Source of the DNA: Kalaharituber pfeilii
Taxonomy: Eukaryota > Ascomycota > Pezizomycetes > Pezizales > Pezizaceae
Reading direction: 5' to 3'
DNA length: 64,000 nucleotides
NCBI GenBank assembly: GCA_015179045.1
Contig: WHUZ01000002.1
Coordinates: 2,728,001-2,792,000 of the forward strand
Under the pieces are notes generated by a model. That model worked only from the letters and a program-made list of their open reading frames with translations. It did no database searches and was not told where the DNA came from. This document shows positions 44,401-55,900 of the stretch, one piece after another. A program made the translations under genes and the position numbers. Every line of letters begins with the position of its first letter. The stretch's first letter is position 1.

Positions 44401-45111
44401 TGGACACCATTGTCATGTGCGGCTAGAAATGGACATGAGGCCATTGTGAAGCTGCTTATCGAGCATGAAGATGTGGACATCAATTCAAAGAACAATTATG
44501 GTCGGACACCATTGTCATGTGCAGCTGAAGAAGGACATGAGACCATTGTGAAGATCCTTATCGAACGTGAAGGTGTGGACATCAACTTAAAGGATGATAA
44601 AGGTGGGACACCATTAGAATTGGCAGCTAAATATGGACATGAGGCCATTGTGAAGCTGCTTATCAAGCATGAAGATGTGGACATCAACTCAAAGAACAAT
44701 TATGGTCGGACACCATTGTCATGGGCAGCTGAAGAAGGACATGAGACCATTGTGAAGCTGCTTATCGAGCATGAAGATGTGGACATCAACTCAACGGACA
44801 ACTATAGCTGGACACCATTGTCATGTGCAGCTAGAAATGGACATGAGGCCATTGTGGAGCTGCTTATCAATCGCAAGGATGTGGACGTCAACTTAAAGGA
44901 CAATAGTGGCCGGACACCATTGTTTTGGGCAGCTCGAAGAGGACATGATGCCATTGTGAAGCTGCTTATCGAGTGTAATGATGTGGACATCAACTTAAAG
45001 GACAACGATGACCAGACTCCATTGTCACAGGCAGCTAGAAGCCCTGCCATGGAGAGCAGCTGCAAGCGGGGTCACGAGAAAAAAAAAAGAAAAAAAAAAA
45101 CAGGCAGCTAG
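41446..45111 (+). CDS. NACHT-ankyrin STAND (NLR-like) protein, last repeat disrupted
   Basis: Fungal NLR-like signalling NTPase; relatives work in non-self recognition and incompatibility. Exons: 41446-42123, 42179-42870, 42936-45111; total 3546 nt, 1181 aa. Residues 1-125 are S/P/T-rich. Residues about 125-400 form a helical N-terminal domain (VWAGVRGLLQVALNHMEIIE) of the kind that precedes NACHT in fungi. The Walker A is CCYGAPGAGKT (about 444-454), split from the rest by intron 2. Walker B is FVCIDALDELEPH (about 548-560), followed by ARIFLTGRPHV (sensor 1-like). A winged-helix/GPS-like part has LDKAFAGMIDRI and VRFVHYSVEEYF. Ankyrin repeats begin near residue 908: seven full 34-aa units and part of an eighth. 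An insertion at 45041-45099 shifts frame and replaces the end with HEKKKRKKKTGS; the frame before insertion would have stopped at 45154. Confidence 0.92.
44287..45053 (+). repeat. Tandem 102-bp ankyrin-coding repeats
   Basis: Seven complete 34-codon units (44287-45000) and a partial eighth. Units share long identical runs, for example GGACATGAGGCCATTGTGAA and GAAGATGTGGACATCAA. Units 3 and 5 (NNYGRTPLS, GHETIVK) and units 2 and 6 (WTPLSCAARNGHEAIV) are closest to each other, which points to unit shuffling rather than simple ageing. Variable residues are concentrated at the start of each unit (positions 1-5) and in the IER/IEH/INR segment. Confidence 0.85.
45041..45099 (+). mobile_element. 59-bp poly(A)-tailed insertion with 14-bp target duplication
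   Basis: ACAGGCAGCTAGAA occurs at 45027-45040 and again at 45100-45113. Between them are GCCCTGCCATGGAGAGCAGC, TGCAAGCGGGGTCACGAG and then a tail of A interrupted by one G (45079-45099). Removing the insert and one duplicate restores the ankyrin phase. Poly(A) tail plus target duplication is the hallmark of LINE-type target-primed reverse transcription of a short, 5'-truncated RNA. The first A of the second duplicate may belong to the tail. Parent RNA unknown. Confidence 0.75.
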
Positions 45112-45154
45112 AAATGGACATGAGGCCGTTGTGAAGCTACTAAGTGAACGTTAG

Positions 45155-46801
45155 GACACTATCTTCACTAAATGTAGGTTGGTCTTCCTTACTACTTACT
45201 AGAGTTGTGAACTGTCGGTTCCTTGTCTTGTACGTTTTTTGGTCCCTGAGTTCTTTCTCAAACTAACTCTCCTCCCAAGTATATCTTAGGTAATTACTTG
45301 AGCGTAGTTTGATTTGTCTGGTTTATCCATTCGGGAATAGGAAACACGAGTTTTTTCACCCATTTCTCCACCTTTTTTTTTTACTCCTACATTTTCCCCT
45401 TCTTCTATACTCTCTTTCCTTTCCTCTCTTACCACCCTACCTTTTCTTCCTTCTCACTAGGAGCAGGTGGTTTTGGTGACATAGAAATGGAGGGTACTAG
45501 TGCATGTAACAACGTGTAAAGAGCAATATTTGTAGCGTTAATGTCTGTCAACCTGGAATTCTAATTTCTGTATTGAGCAGTTAGCGTGTAACATTTTTGT
45601 CGTTATGTGGGGAATGATACTACGTATTTGCACACTGATCATACGTCTATGATCAAGTCAGAATAGGTTAGGATATGCATACAATAGTGACCCCAAGGCC
45701 TAGAATAGTAGGGGGTGTTAAGGGAAGGATACAAAAAGTATCTGGGCATGATTTATCTTGAATATGAAGCCAAGGTATATGGCAGATATGAACAATAGGA
45801 ACACCTAGTCGGCGTCTGGTTACGAGACGAAGGAACACCATCCACATCACCTGGCTAGCAAGCCGGTGCCGGGGTAGTCCAGCATGTCTACCCTACAGGA
45901 TCATATGACTACCGTATGGGCCATTAAGCCGGCCTACGGGTGAAGTACGCCAGTAAGTTGACAGAGATGGAATGCTATGGCTCGAGCTCTTGATAATACA
46001 AAGTCCCTATAGATAATTACTTGTCTGAGATTTCTGTTAAAACCATTCCACCTCCCTGTTAACCAACTTTCTCCGTTCCGTGTAGTATACAATTTTTTTT
46101 TTTTTTTTTTGAGCCCTGCCTGATACGGGGACATCGAACTCGCAGCCTTGAGGTTAAAAAAAGGACAATGGAACCGGGGATGATGATGATTTGTAAATAT
46201 ACCTATGATACTGTGTAAAGTAATCTAAAACTCCGTAGCTAGGTATGTGAATTAGCTCAACTTGCCTCTGTGAAAGCAATACAATACTTCTTCTTGTGAC
46301 GAGAAAAAAAAAAAAATCTAATTTGGTCACTGGATTAAAATTGCCGAAAGGCCCCTGGGGGAAAAGATGGCATCTCTTGTGGCGTGCTACTCCGTTTATG
46401 ACATATAGCAAGGAACTGCGTAGTCTAGATCACGAAACTAGGAACTGTACCTAGGTGTTGCCTCGTTTAGCGTGAGATTACTAGGCCCTTTCCTAATAGG
46501 GAAACTTCCAACGACGGTCCTTCCAACGTGAGCCGATCCTTCAAATCAGAGCATACTCACAAATTAAGACTATTTAGGGTAACTTTCGTACGCAACTGCG
46601 TTTATGAAAACATAATTTTTTCATTACACTCATCATGTGGTAGTATTACTCAAAATCCAAAAAATTATCCAAACACCCTAGGAAAGAGAGCACCAAAACC
46701 CATTTTGTCCTCTTTTATTCATCAGTCCATATTTCGCAAACAATCCCGGCCGCCGCAGACTAAATTACTATTGCTTACTATTACATTCTCCCTTCTGCTT
46801 A
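45155..46801. other. Gene-poor region downstream of the NLR gene
   Basis: No gene supported. Contains a perfect hairpin TGATCATA-CGTC-TATGATCA (45636-45655). On the minus strand at about 46082-46150 there is GCGAGTTCGATGTCC (similar to a pol III B box) followed shortly by an 18-nt A tail, suggesting a truncated SINE-like insertion, and a second A13 tract follows GACGAG at about 46300. Confidence 0.45.
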
Positions 46802-49763
46802 TTACTTGCATATTGAGAACCATGGACTATACTCCACGCACGTTGTTCCCTTCTCACAATTCTTGCATCCCTCATACCCCTTCCCACCACACTGCTCCCA
46901 CTTCTTCGCCTCGCATCCCCCACCATCGTCCCCAACCTTCGGCGTCTCTTTCTTGAGCGGCAAGTCCCTCGAGCTGCTTCCAACGTGAATTGTATACCCA
47001 TTCTTGCCATCCTGAGGAATAATCCATTGCTGGCGGACAACATCCCAAACTGAGACATCCTTGCGTGTAAGCTCGAATGTGACCATCCTCATCTCACCAG
47101 GCTGAAGTTCGACCTTGTCGAAGCCACGGAGCTGGCGGATAGGAGTCTCATATTCAATGCCCTTGGGGTACTCGAGGTAGAGCTGTGGTACAGCCTTGCC
47201 AGTCCGCTTTCCAGTGTTCTTGACAGTGACAGTGACCTTGAAGATGACCTCATAGAGAGCTGGGTTACCACCCTCAGCACCACCTGCAATTGGGGGGGTT
47301 GAGGTTCGGTTTGGTAACCAGCTGGGTATGGGTATGGGCCAGTGGTTATATTGCATGGGTTGTCAAGATACGGATAGATGTACTTGGGAATTCGAGTGGT
47401 AATCTCAGCAGGCCACTCAACCTCTCTTGGGTCAGGGATGCAGTTATCATATTCAGGGACTGGACCGCGTGGGGGCGGGGGTGGCGGCTCTTTAGTTGGG
47501 GGGTTGACGGTCACAATCTCGAGGTCACAGAACTCGAACGTGGTGTACGATAAGCCGAAACCGAATTCGAAACGAGGAGTGATATTTTGCTTGTCGAACC
47601 ACTTGTAGTCAATAAAAAGACCTTCAGAGAAGGGCTGAGGAACAATCCCAGTTCCCTCCTCGATAATCGTGACACTGGATCCCCAGTCCTCCTCACGTTT
47701 GCCAATAGTGTAAGGAAGGTGACCAGATGGAGAGACTTTGCCGAATAAGATGTCAGTGAGGGGATCGCCAACGGATTGGCCAGGAAGGTGGGCTAAGACA
47801 ACAGCCTTAACATTCTGATGGTTGACCCACTCCTCCATCAAGATCGGGCCAACGGAGTGGATCAAGACAATAGTGTTCTTGCAAGAATCGGCCACTGCCT
47901 TGACCAAAGCATCACCATTATGCCATGCATGCATATGAGCCCTGTCTCCCCTATTTCCTTCGACAGTAAGATAAAATTCACCTGAGTCGGAAGTAATCGA
48001 GACAATGCACTTGGCGCCGCAAGTAGAAGCCATCTCCTTGAGCTCAGAGGTGACGTTGTCATTGTTGTACCATTGAACATCATCAGCAATGTCCATGATC
48101 GCAGAAATAGGAGAAACCAGGCCCACAGGAAGATCGCTAGTGCCAGAACCCCAGCCTTGGGTCAAGACACCAATGTTGCAGCTACGATCAGGACATGCGT
48201 TGGGACCATCAGGGTTGTTCCCTACATGAGTGCCAAAGACTCTGATAATATCCTTAGAGCTGAGTGGAAGGACATTATCTTCATTCTTGAGAAGTGTGAT
48301 GGCATCTCGAGCAACAGCATCGGCAATGACTCCATGGTATCTGCGGACATCAACGTGCTCGTTAACAACGACAATAGGGCCAGTGTTTGCACCCTTGTAG
48401 AGGACATCGGTATCGTTCTTCGTCCAGGAAGAGAATGAAACCTTCGGGTAGTTTTTGTCTTGACCAAGTTGATACCACGCAGCAACTATACGAGTAACCT
48501 AATTCCGGTTAGCATTTACGCCTCTCTTCTACATGCAAGAGAAAAACTTACAGCGTCATTCAAGCGGTCAACCGGAATGCTGCTGTTGAGGATGCTGCGA
48601 GACAATTCAGGACCCCAGAGTGATTTACCATCAGCCCATGAGTTTCCGTCTCCAGGCTGAGTCATATCAAGTCCAGCTAAAGCAGATCCAACTCCAGAGC
48701 GCTGAGCAAGCCAATCTAGTGCATAGTCAGTTTTGCGTTCTCCTGTGTACAAAGATCTGACAGACCTGATATAACATAGCCTTGGAATCCAAGCTCATCC
48801 TTCAAAATGCCGTTGAGAAGCTTGCTGTTCTCACATCCATAGGACCCATTAATCTAGGAATTGGCCATCAGCATTTGCGCATTAACATTTTGCAATAGTA
48901 AATTACCGTGTTGTAGCTGCACATGACGACTGCAACACCAGCTCGCACGGCGGCAGCAAATGGTGGAAGATAGACCTCATGCATGGTACGGTCATCAATT
49001 ATTGGAGAGATAGTGTCAGGAACACCACCATCTCCACGAAGATGCTCCTGCTCGTTTGCAATGTAATGCTTGATGGTTGCTTGACAGCCAGCCTCTTGGA
49101 TAGCCTATTTCATCATGTCAGGAATCAAAGAAACTGAAACGCATTGGGGCTGCAATTACCATTACAGTGTGATAGCTTGCCTCAGACATTAAGTAAGAGT
49201 CAGGGGAAAAGCCTTCCCAATTCCTACCACCTCGAGGCTGCCTTCCCAAAGGACCAACAGATGGCCCAAGGAGAATATGGACACCCTTTCCTTTGGCTTC
49301 CTCCCCCATCGCCCGGCCACGTTCGTGCATTAAAACCCTATCCCATGTAGCGCCAGTGGTAATACCTGCAGGGAATGCAGTATTCAGATCATTAAATCGA
49401 AGACCCAATGGTCCATCTTGTGCACAGAGAGAAGGGAAACCAAGCCTGTCAACTGGGCCAGTATTTCCAACACAACGGCCCTACTATACTGTTAGCTGAA
49501 GATGCATATTCTGTGGAAGAGCAACCTACCATAGACCATCCAACTCCTGTTGTCACATTAACCTTCTCAGCGAGGGTCATCTGAGAGACTAACAGCTTCG
49601 CCTTCTCATAGGATGCTGCCCAGGTAGGAGCCCATCCACCCTTTGGAGCGGGGTAGTATGGAGGGCTGTAGAGGACTTCGGCATTCTCACGGTTTACTAG
49701 CTCAATTGGGCCACCAGTGACTGTAGAAAGCGCCAACACGAAAGCTGCGAGTGTTTTATACAT
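46802..49763 (-). CDS. GH3 beta-glucosidase with C-terminal CBM1, one frameshift
   Basis: Secreted enzyme that releases glucose from cellobiose and other beta-glucosides. Exons: 49530-49763, 49160-49480, 48907-49104, 48766-48853, 48552-48715, 46802-48498. ATG 49763 begins a signal peptide ([19 protein letters not shown]). Seen: [20 protein letters not shown], the nucleophile Asp in [20 protein letters not shown] (across intron 4), a Glu in [12 protein letters not shown], the GH3 C-terminal domain and an FnIII domain ([20 protein letters not shown]). The last 37 residues have the CBM1 cysteine/aromatic pattern ([26 protein letters not shown]). The frame breaks at a run of seven G on the + strand (47292-47298); eight would keep one frame of about 900 aa. 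Without that, translation ends at 47089 and lacks FnIII and CBM1. Donor of intron 4 is GTCTGT. Confidence 0.88.
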
Positions 49764-52700
49764 GGCTGCTTTCTGCACAACTCCAATGTGCCAGATGGGG
49801 AGCTGACGATTGAGGGACTGTGAAGATTTCTGATGGGAGCGGTAACCCGCACCTTTATACACCACATTTGGAGCCCCAAAAACCTTTGACGGAAAACACG
49901 GGTTAACGACTAAGGAACATGGATGACAAAAAACAAGGCCTGGCACGGTAAAAATAGCGACTACATAAGCTCAATGCCTCCGGTTTCCCTCCCTGGATAG
50001 TCTAACGATTCTGGGTAGGCTTTCAATGAGCTAGTTAAGGCAATTGATAATCATGACTGATTGGAGTAATACTGAGGATTTGAGTTTCCCGTTTTGCGTG
50101 CATGCAGTAGGTTTGGAGCTTGATTTGTGGTATCTGCAATTGTTGTTCTTAGTAGCTAGAAGGAGACGCAGCTGTCGATCTCTGCTGACTAGGAATGTTA
50201 ATGGGGACAGAAGTTGAACGCAGTGGTCTGCCCAACCAGCCGTAAGAGAGATTCAAGACTGAACTGAAATGCTTCAAAGTGATGAGAATAAGATTGGACT
50301 TGAGGCTGAGACTGCAATTGACCTAGACTCAGACAATGACCGTGGAAGGGTATAAGGTAGGTGCACATGATGGGTTCGGATATCAATTTCAATCCAGGTT
50401 CGGATATTAATTTCAGTCCGGGTTCGGGGTGTCAATTCCAGTCCGGGCTGAAAGATGAAGCTCAGTGCCACAAAGACGTCAACTAAGGTTATGTGAAGCT
50501 TGGAGTTGGAGAGAGTGAGGTGCGATTCTCACCAAAATTTCGATGGGGTCCAGTTAGATCTAGATGATCGTCCAACTGCACGCATGCAATGCTGGTCTTG
50601 ATGAAGCCTGGATGCCATCGGTGTGGCACAATGTCTGAGATTGTGAGTGAAACAACATCCAAGACAAGAATCAGTGTACTATCAGGCCTAATGAGGATAT
50701 GTTCGCAGCGAAACCCAGCATAGTTTCCTGCCTCTAATGAAATCAAGACTTTCAGGTATTGATCACCCTGCCTTCTCAATGGCAGTTCATGTAACATGGC
50801 AATGCAATGGCTCTCTCAATTATGTAGGCGCATTACATAGCACAGTATCCCAGAGTTTGACCGTCATCACACAAGTCTGAGCGTAATTGTCTGAAATCTG
50901 AACCAGTCATGTCAGCTATCAACCCACAGCTATGTAACTGGAATACAACAGCAGAGACATGCTGAGGTACCGTATATTTGAGGAAGCTTGCAATTTACTA
51001 GAAAATATCACCCTGGCTCCGGTGAGACAGTGGTTCGTCCTCCGAGTGGCTACAGACCTGTCCTGTTCCCCACAAAATGGCGCAGATTGCCTTCGTATAT
51101 CGCCCAAAATACGATGCCCCTGTCGCTCTCAACAGTTTAAAATTCCCCGGCACATCTAGCTGCAAGTGAGTGATGTCAACGTTCACCAACGGCCCAGATC
51201 AGCTCCAGTTGCATTCAGCCAATCTCCCGTTGCTCAGGAACCAGATGTGGCGCGTGGGCCCCGCACACTAGCTTCATCCCGGAAACATGCTACAGTAGCG
51301 TAACGGCATGGCTGCATGCAAGGATTGAGAAAGTGTGGGGACACATATTATTCGCCTCTAAGTGCATGTGAAGTTGCAATCTCAAGATTGTGAAGCCGTG
51401 TGATCTACCGTAAGCCTTACTGCGACAAGTTTGGTGCATCCAGTGCTGCATTGCGCATCCAGGTTATTCTCGAACCCATCCAGTTCAATTTACTGACTCT
51501 AGGAAGATCGTTCGCATTGCCCTACCGTACGAGTACAGTATGTACCCGGGAATAGGACCCTAGCTAGATGACAATTGTTGCTGCTAAGCATCCAGTGTGA
51601 AGTACTCTTGAGTAAGACCATATCGGGGATCAACCGATTTACAGCGCAGTCCATATTTTCGCAGTCAGCAGCAAGCTGTTTCTTACGGCTAACTGGTGCA
51701 GTCCTCGTATTTCAGCAGCCACCCGTTTAGTTTACTAAACAACAGATGCGCTACCTGGATCTCCGGCATTTTGCTTTATTTCTAGTCACGGAACTGTTAA
51801 TAATCTGGCCCACTCAGCCACTCGGAACGTGCATATTTTATGATCTCGAGCATAAGGGTACTTTTCATCCCCAGTAGACACAGAAGGATTTATAATTACG
51901 GCAGTCCTCAGAGAGGTATGATAGACATGCTATCTGTGAGTACAATATTTTCATGATGTAATGTGGGGCACCAACGCCGTGGGCGCCACAGTTACCGGAA
52001 AGAGAAGAGTCATGCAAAGAGGAAAGTCATGGTAGACGGATGCCGTGTTGGGCTCAAGCCTAACCTCTTCCCGGACAATCTCCGACGTCAAGGCCTTATG
52101 TCGAATGAATGAATGCACATGAATGGATCTAAGTCCCCCATGAATGTGCTGGAAAAGGGTTGTGGAAGAAAGGGGTAGAAAATGAGGACGGGACAAACCT
52201 GTGCATAGATCTTCACCCAAGACATGTGGAGATGTTATGAGACAAAGTGATATCATGCATATAAGCCACAGTTTCCTAACTGGGGTATGCCGTATGTGCT
52301 CTAGCCACAGCATGCTTTAAGAGTCCCTTCTTGCGATGGGAACGAGGATAGAAGCGGCTAGAAGAATGATGAAGGATAGGATCGATATTTTGATTGTATG
52401 GACTGTAGATTTTGATACCTACTTTGTAGATTGGTATCCTTGGTGTGCAGTGCTCTGCCCAGACTTCACAGATAAGTGCATATTGACAGCTTTTACAACG
52501 CTTACATGTTGCTAATACTCTCGCGGCAGTAATTCCGCTCGCCCCGAATAGCATACTGAGGGTAGTTATTCTTGCGCGCGGCAATTTAACTCATTCAGCA
52601 TGGCATAATGAGGGCAAATATGCTCAGGTTTGATGTGAGGGTGGCCACTGCCATACAGCTCAAATCAAATTCCAACCCATCCGCTACGTAGGGAATCTTA

Positions 52701-52936
52701 ATTTCTCGGCTTTGGTAACCTTAAAGAGCTCTGAAGAGGTCGAAATGGTGGTTCACATAGGGGCTTCTGGATGGTGGGTTTGCGCTCGTGTTGCCTGCGT
52801 GGTCATTCTTGTGGCCATTTACACCTTTTACCACATTAACCTGCATGCGTATTGTCATGTTTGTATGCTGTATTTTGTACAAAAATAACTAGATCCAACG
52901 AGCAACAGCTAATTGGACAAGAGTGCCTTCACATAG
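49764..52936. other. Long gene-poor region upstream of GH3
   Basis: About 3.2 kb. The first kilobase should carry the GH3 promoter. Contains three 24/25-bp tandem repeats (50374-50446). One minus-strand frame at 50489-50797 starts with ATG and reads like protein (MLHELPLRRQGDQYLKVLIS, 102 aa) but has no recognisable family; I leave it as a possibility only. Other frames are short. Confidence 0.4.
50374..50446 (+). repeat. Three 24-25-bp tandem repeats
   Basis: Units begin GTTCGGATATCAATTTCA, GTTCGGATATTAATTTCAGT and GTTCGGGGTGTCAATTCCAG; the copies have diverged by a few bases each, so the array is not recent. About 610 bp upstream of the GH3 start codon. Confidence 0.75.
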
Positions 52937-55900
52937 CTAGTACGCCTCTGCCCTATGTTTCCACTTTGGTTGCGGCACCGGTGCAACAACATACATGCTG
53001 GTTTCCACAACGCCATCCGCTGCAAGCGAGAAACCCGCCAGTTTGACACCCGGGTCATACGCCCATAGCGAGTATTAGTGCCCCGATGGTTGAGGATACC
53101 CTCCGGGACTTGGAAGCTGATTTGTGAACCAAGATTACTTGCTATTACCTTTGTCAATACCACATTACATATCAGAACCCTGGATGCAAAAAACGTACCA
53201 TACTTTCCAAATTGGTGCCCGTTGACATACAACTGGGCCTGAAAGTTCACGGGGACTGTGTTGTTCGCAAAATTGAAGGAGATAGGAACATCCAGCCCGG
53301 AAGGGATGTTGAGCTCAAATGTAGTACTGTCTTTTTATCAGCTTGGCCTCTCAAAGAAGACGCGGTTCCTGTGTTTACCTGTAGAAGTGGATCCCAGGTC
53401 CCTTCATGCCATCCAATGGGTTTCCACGTTTCCAAGAAGCAGTATCAACTCCAGGTAGGTAGAAACTTTGCCGCTCTGCGTAAAGACCGCCCTCATTGAC
53501 TGGACCGCGTACACGATCAACCGGCTGTTTGAATTAGCTGGAGCCGGCTAGGTGACCTTGGCAGCTAGGAGGATACTTACGTATTCCCCACCAAGATTGC
53601 CTGTTACTTCCCAGGACACCTTGGTGCTGATAGAATTTGCTCCGCTAAACCGGTAATTGGAGAATGCCACGAGGAATCTAATGGAAATCAATACGCGGGT
53701 TATATTCAGATGGGTAGAAAACGAATACCTTGTGTAGATCGCCGCCAGGTCCATGGTTCTGCTCGACCTCCATGTGATCCTGTATGATTGTAAAGACATG
53801 CATACTCCCCGGCTTCAGTGTTGGCAATTTGGATGTTAGATTCACACTCCCTACACCATAACTGCCTGCATAGTATGCAAGCTGCTGATCATTGAGATAC
53901 AAGCTGGCCGGGAATGCACCACCACCTGGGGAGAGAGTCAGTATGCAGCACATACTCTAACAACAAGAGTTATCGCATGCCTTAGACTTCAACAGTGAAA
54001 TCTTCTTCCGTACTAGATGCCGTAAAGTATCCCCGCCATAGAATATTTTCTGTGTGAAACTAAAAGCATTAGCATGAAGGTTGAGCAGGCGAACCACTCT
54101 ACCACTTACCCCGTAATCACTCGAGTACAAGCTTTTAGGTGTCGTCTGTTTCCTTGGATTTGTCGTGTTCACAAGGTTCAGCTTTTGTCCACTTGGAATC
54201 GTCGTAGCCAGCTTTCACTTCTGGAAGCCCGTCGACATATTTCTATATAGATTTTTTCGTCAGCAAGGAATCTAGCCAGTAAAACGTGACAGCTTCATAC
54301 CCAATCCAACTTTGCTAGGGTGGGCAATGATACACGGAGTTTGGAGGTGCGCAGTTTAAATCTGAGCGATCCATAAACCGTCTTGCGAACAGAAATAGCT
54401 TGACCGTTGGCGTTCAATGTATGCGCATCATCATCGGCGAACAATTCAGCTTCCACCTGTGTTTGGTTTAGATCGCCCCACAGAGCCAATGTACCGGACT
54501 TCGTGCACTCTGCAGATCTTATGAGGTAGAGACTCTTGACAATAGCAGCATCGTCTAGGACCCAAAAGTCGAATGCGGCATGCCTGTTCACAATGACGAC
54601 TTGTAACTCACTGCCTATTGAGATGACTGTTTGTGACGAGGTTATCCTATAGTTGATGGTAACGATGCCATCTTCTGATGATGACTTTTGAAGAGCATCG
54701 GCTTGGATCACGTTGGGCTTGGCTACTGTTATAGTTGGAACAAGGAAAGCCGTTTCATGAATCTCGTCAGGGAAACCGTAAAGTACCAGGATAGTTTTGG
54801 ATGCGAACTTCTTCCTGTTTCGTATTACTTCCTCTAATCGCACAACATGGATGATCACCACATGTCATACATGCCAGGTCAGGATCTCGCCAGATGAGTA
54901 AAGTACTTTGAGGCTTCCACCAATGTTGTAATCTGTAACATGTATCTGAATGAAGGTCCTATTAGATACCACCATGCACTTGGCCAGAAGTTAGATTGCT
55001 GCTACTGACCTTGGAGTCCCCGTCATTGAACTGCAAAGTTCGAATCAAGTAACTGCCCCGACTTGTTGGGACTTGCAACTTATATTTAGAATTCTCAAGA
55101 GAATTATATGCTGCATGCCTGGAATACTTCATATCAGATGTGTGTCAATAGGCCAAACACAAAGAGGAACTCACCTGACGATCCAGAAGACGGTCTTGTT
55201 CTCCAACGACATCAGCCAATTGGGTTCGTAGTGAACTGAGACCCATTCACTATGTTAACAGGCCATTGGTTGAGTGGTCGAGTAGTGAGATATGCCGGAG
55301 ATACGCGGAGAAACTGCGCGAGCAGCTTCAACTTCGAATATTTCTCGCGGGTGAGCAACCGGTTCTTTGTAATAGGGCTGCCATAGTCATAGCTTAGGGT
55401 AAAAATCAGCCTGACTGCTTGTACAGCCTGCTTTGTACCAAACAAACCTGGTAATTGTTGCAGGGAAGGCAATGCCACCCCAATTGGTTCCACCGTACAA
55501 CTGCGGAAGATTTAGAGACGAGAAATTGTAAACTATCGACTATGAATCACTTACCATGTAGAGATTCCATATTTTGGTTGATAATTCTTGTAGAATACTC
55601 GTTCAAAACTGGGACCGATAAACGTCGCAGTCATCCGGGCTGAACCATCCCCATCTGCCGTGTGCCCCGGCTTGCACCTGACGGCATCTCATCAGCGAGG
55701 ACTACTAACCACACTGCAAGGAAACCAACCTCCAGGATTGAATTTGGATTTCCACCAGAGTGGTGCACCAAGTTCGTGGGCAGCTTGCCGTCAGGCCAGA
55801 TTGATGTGGCATTGCAGATGAAACCTATGATATAGTTTATCTCTGTTAGACAGCAGTAACCTTCGAATGGGATAGACTTAGAGGGGGCTTTCTAAGGGGA

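Noticed and set aside
46116..46150. Possible tRNA gene
   Set aside because: A B-box-like word is present on the minus strand but no cloverleaf can be drawn; a truncated SINE fits better.
51951..52584. Two overlapping minus-strand frames of about 100-120 codons
   Set aside because: No shared frame, no splice sites joining them and no recognisable content; the region is left as gene-poor.
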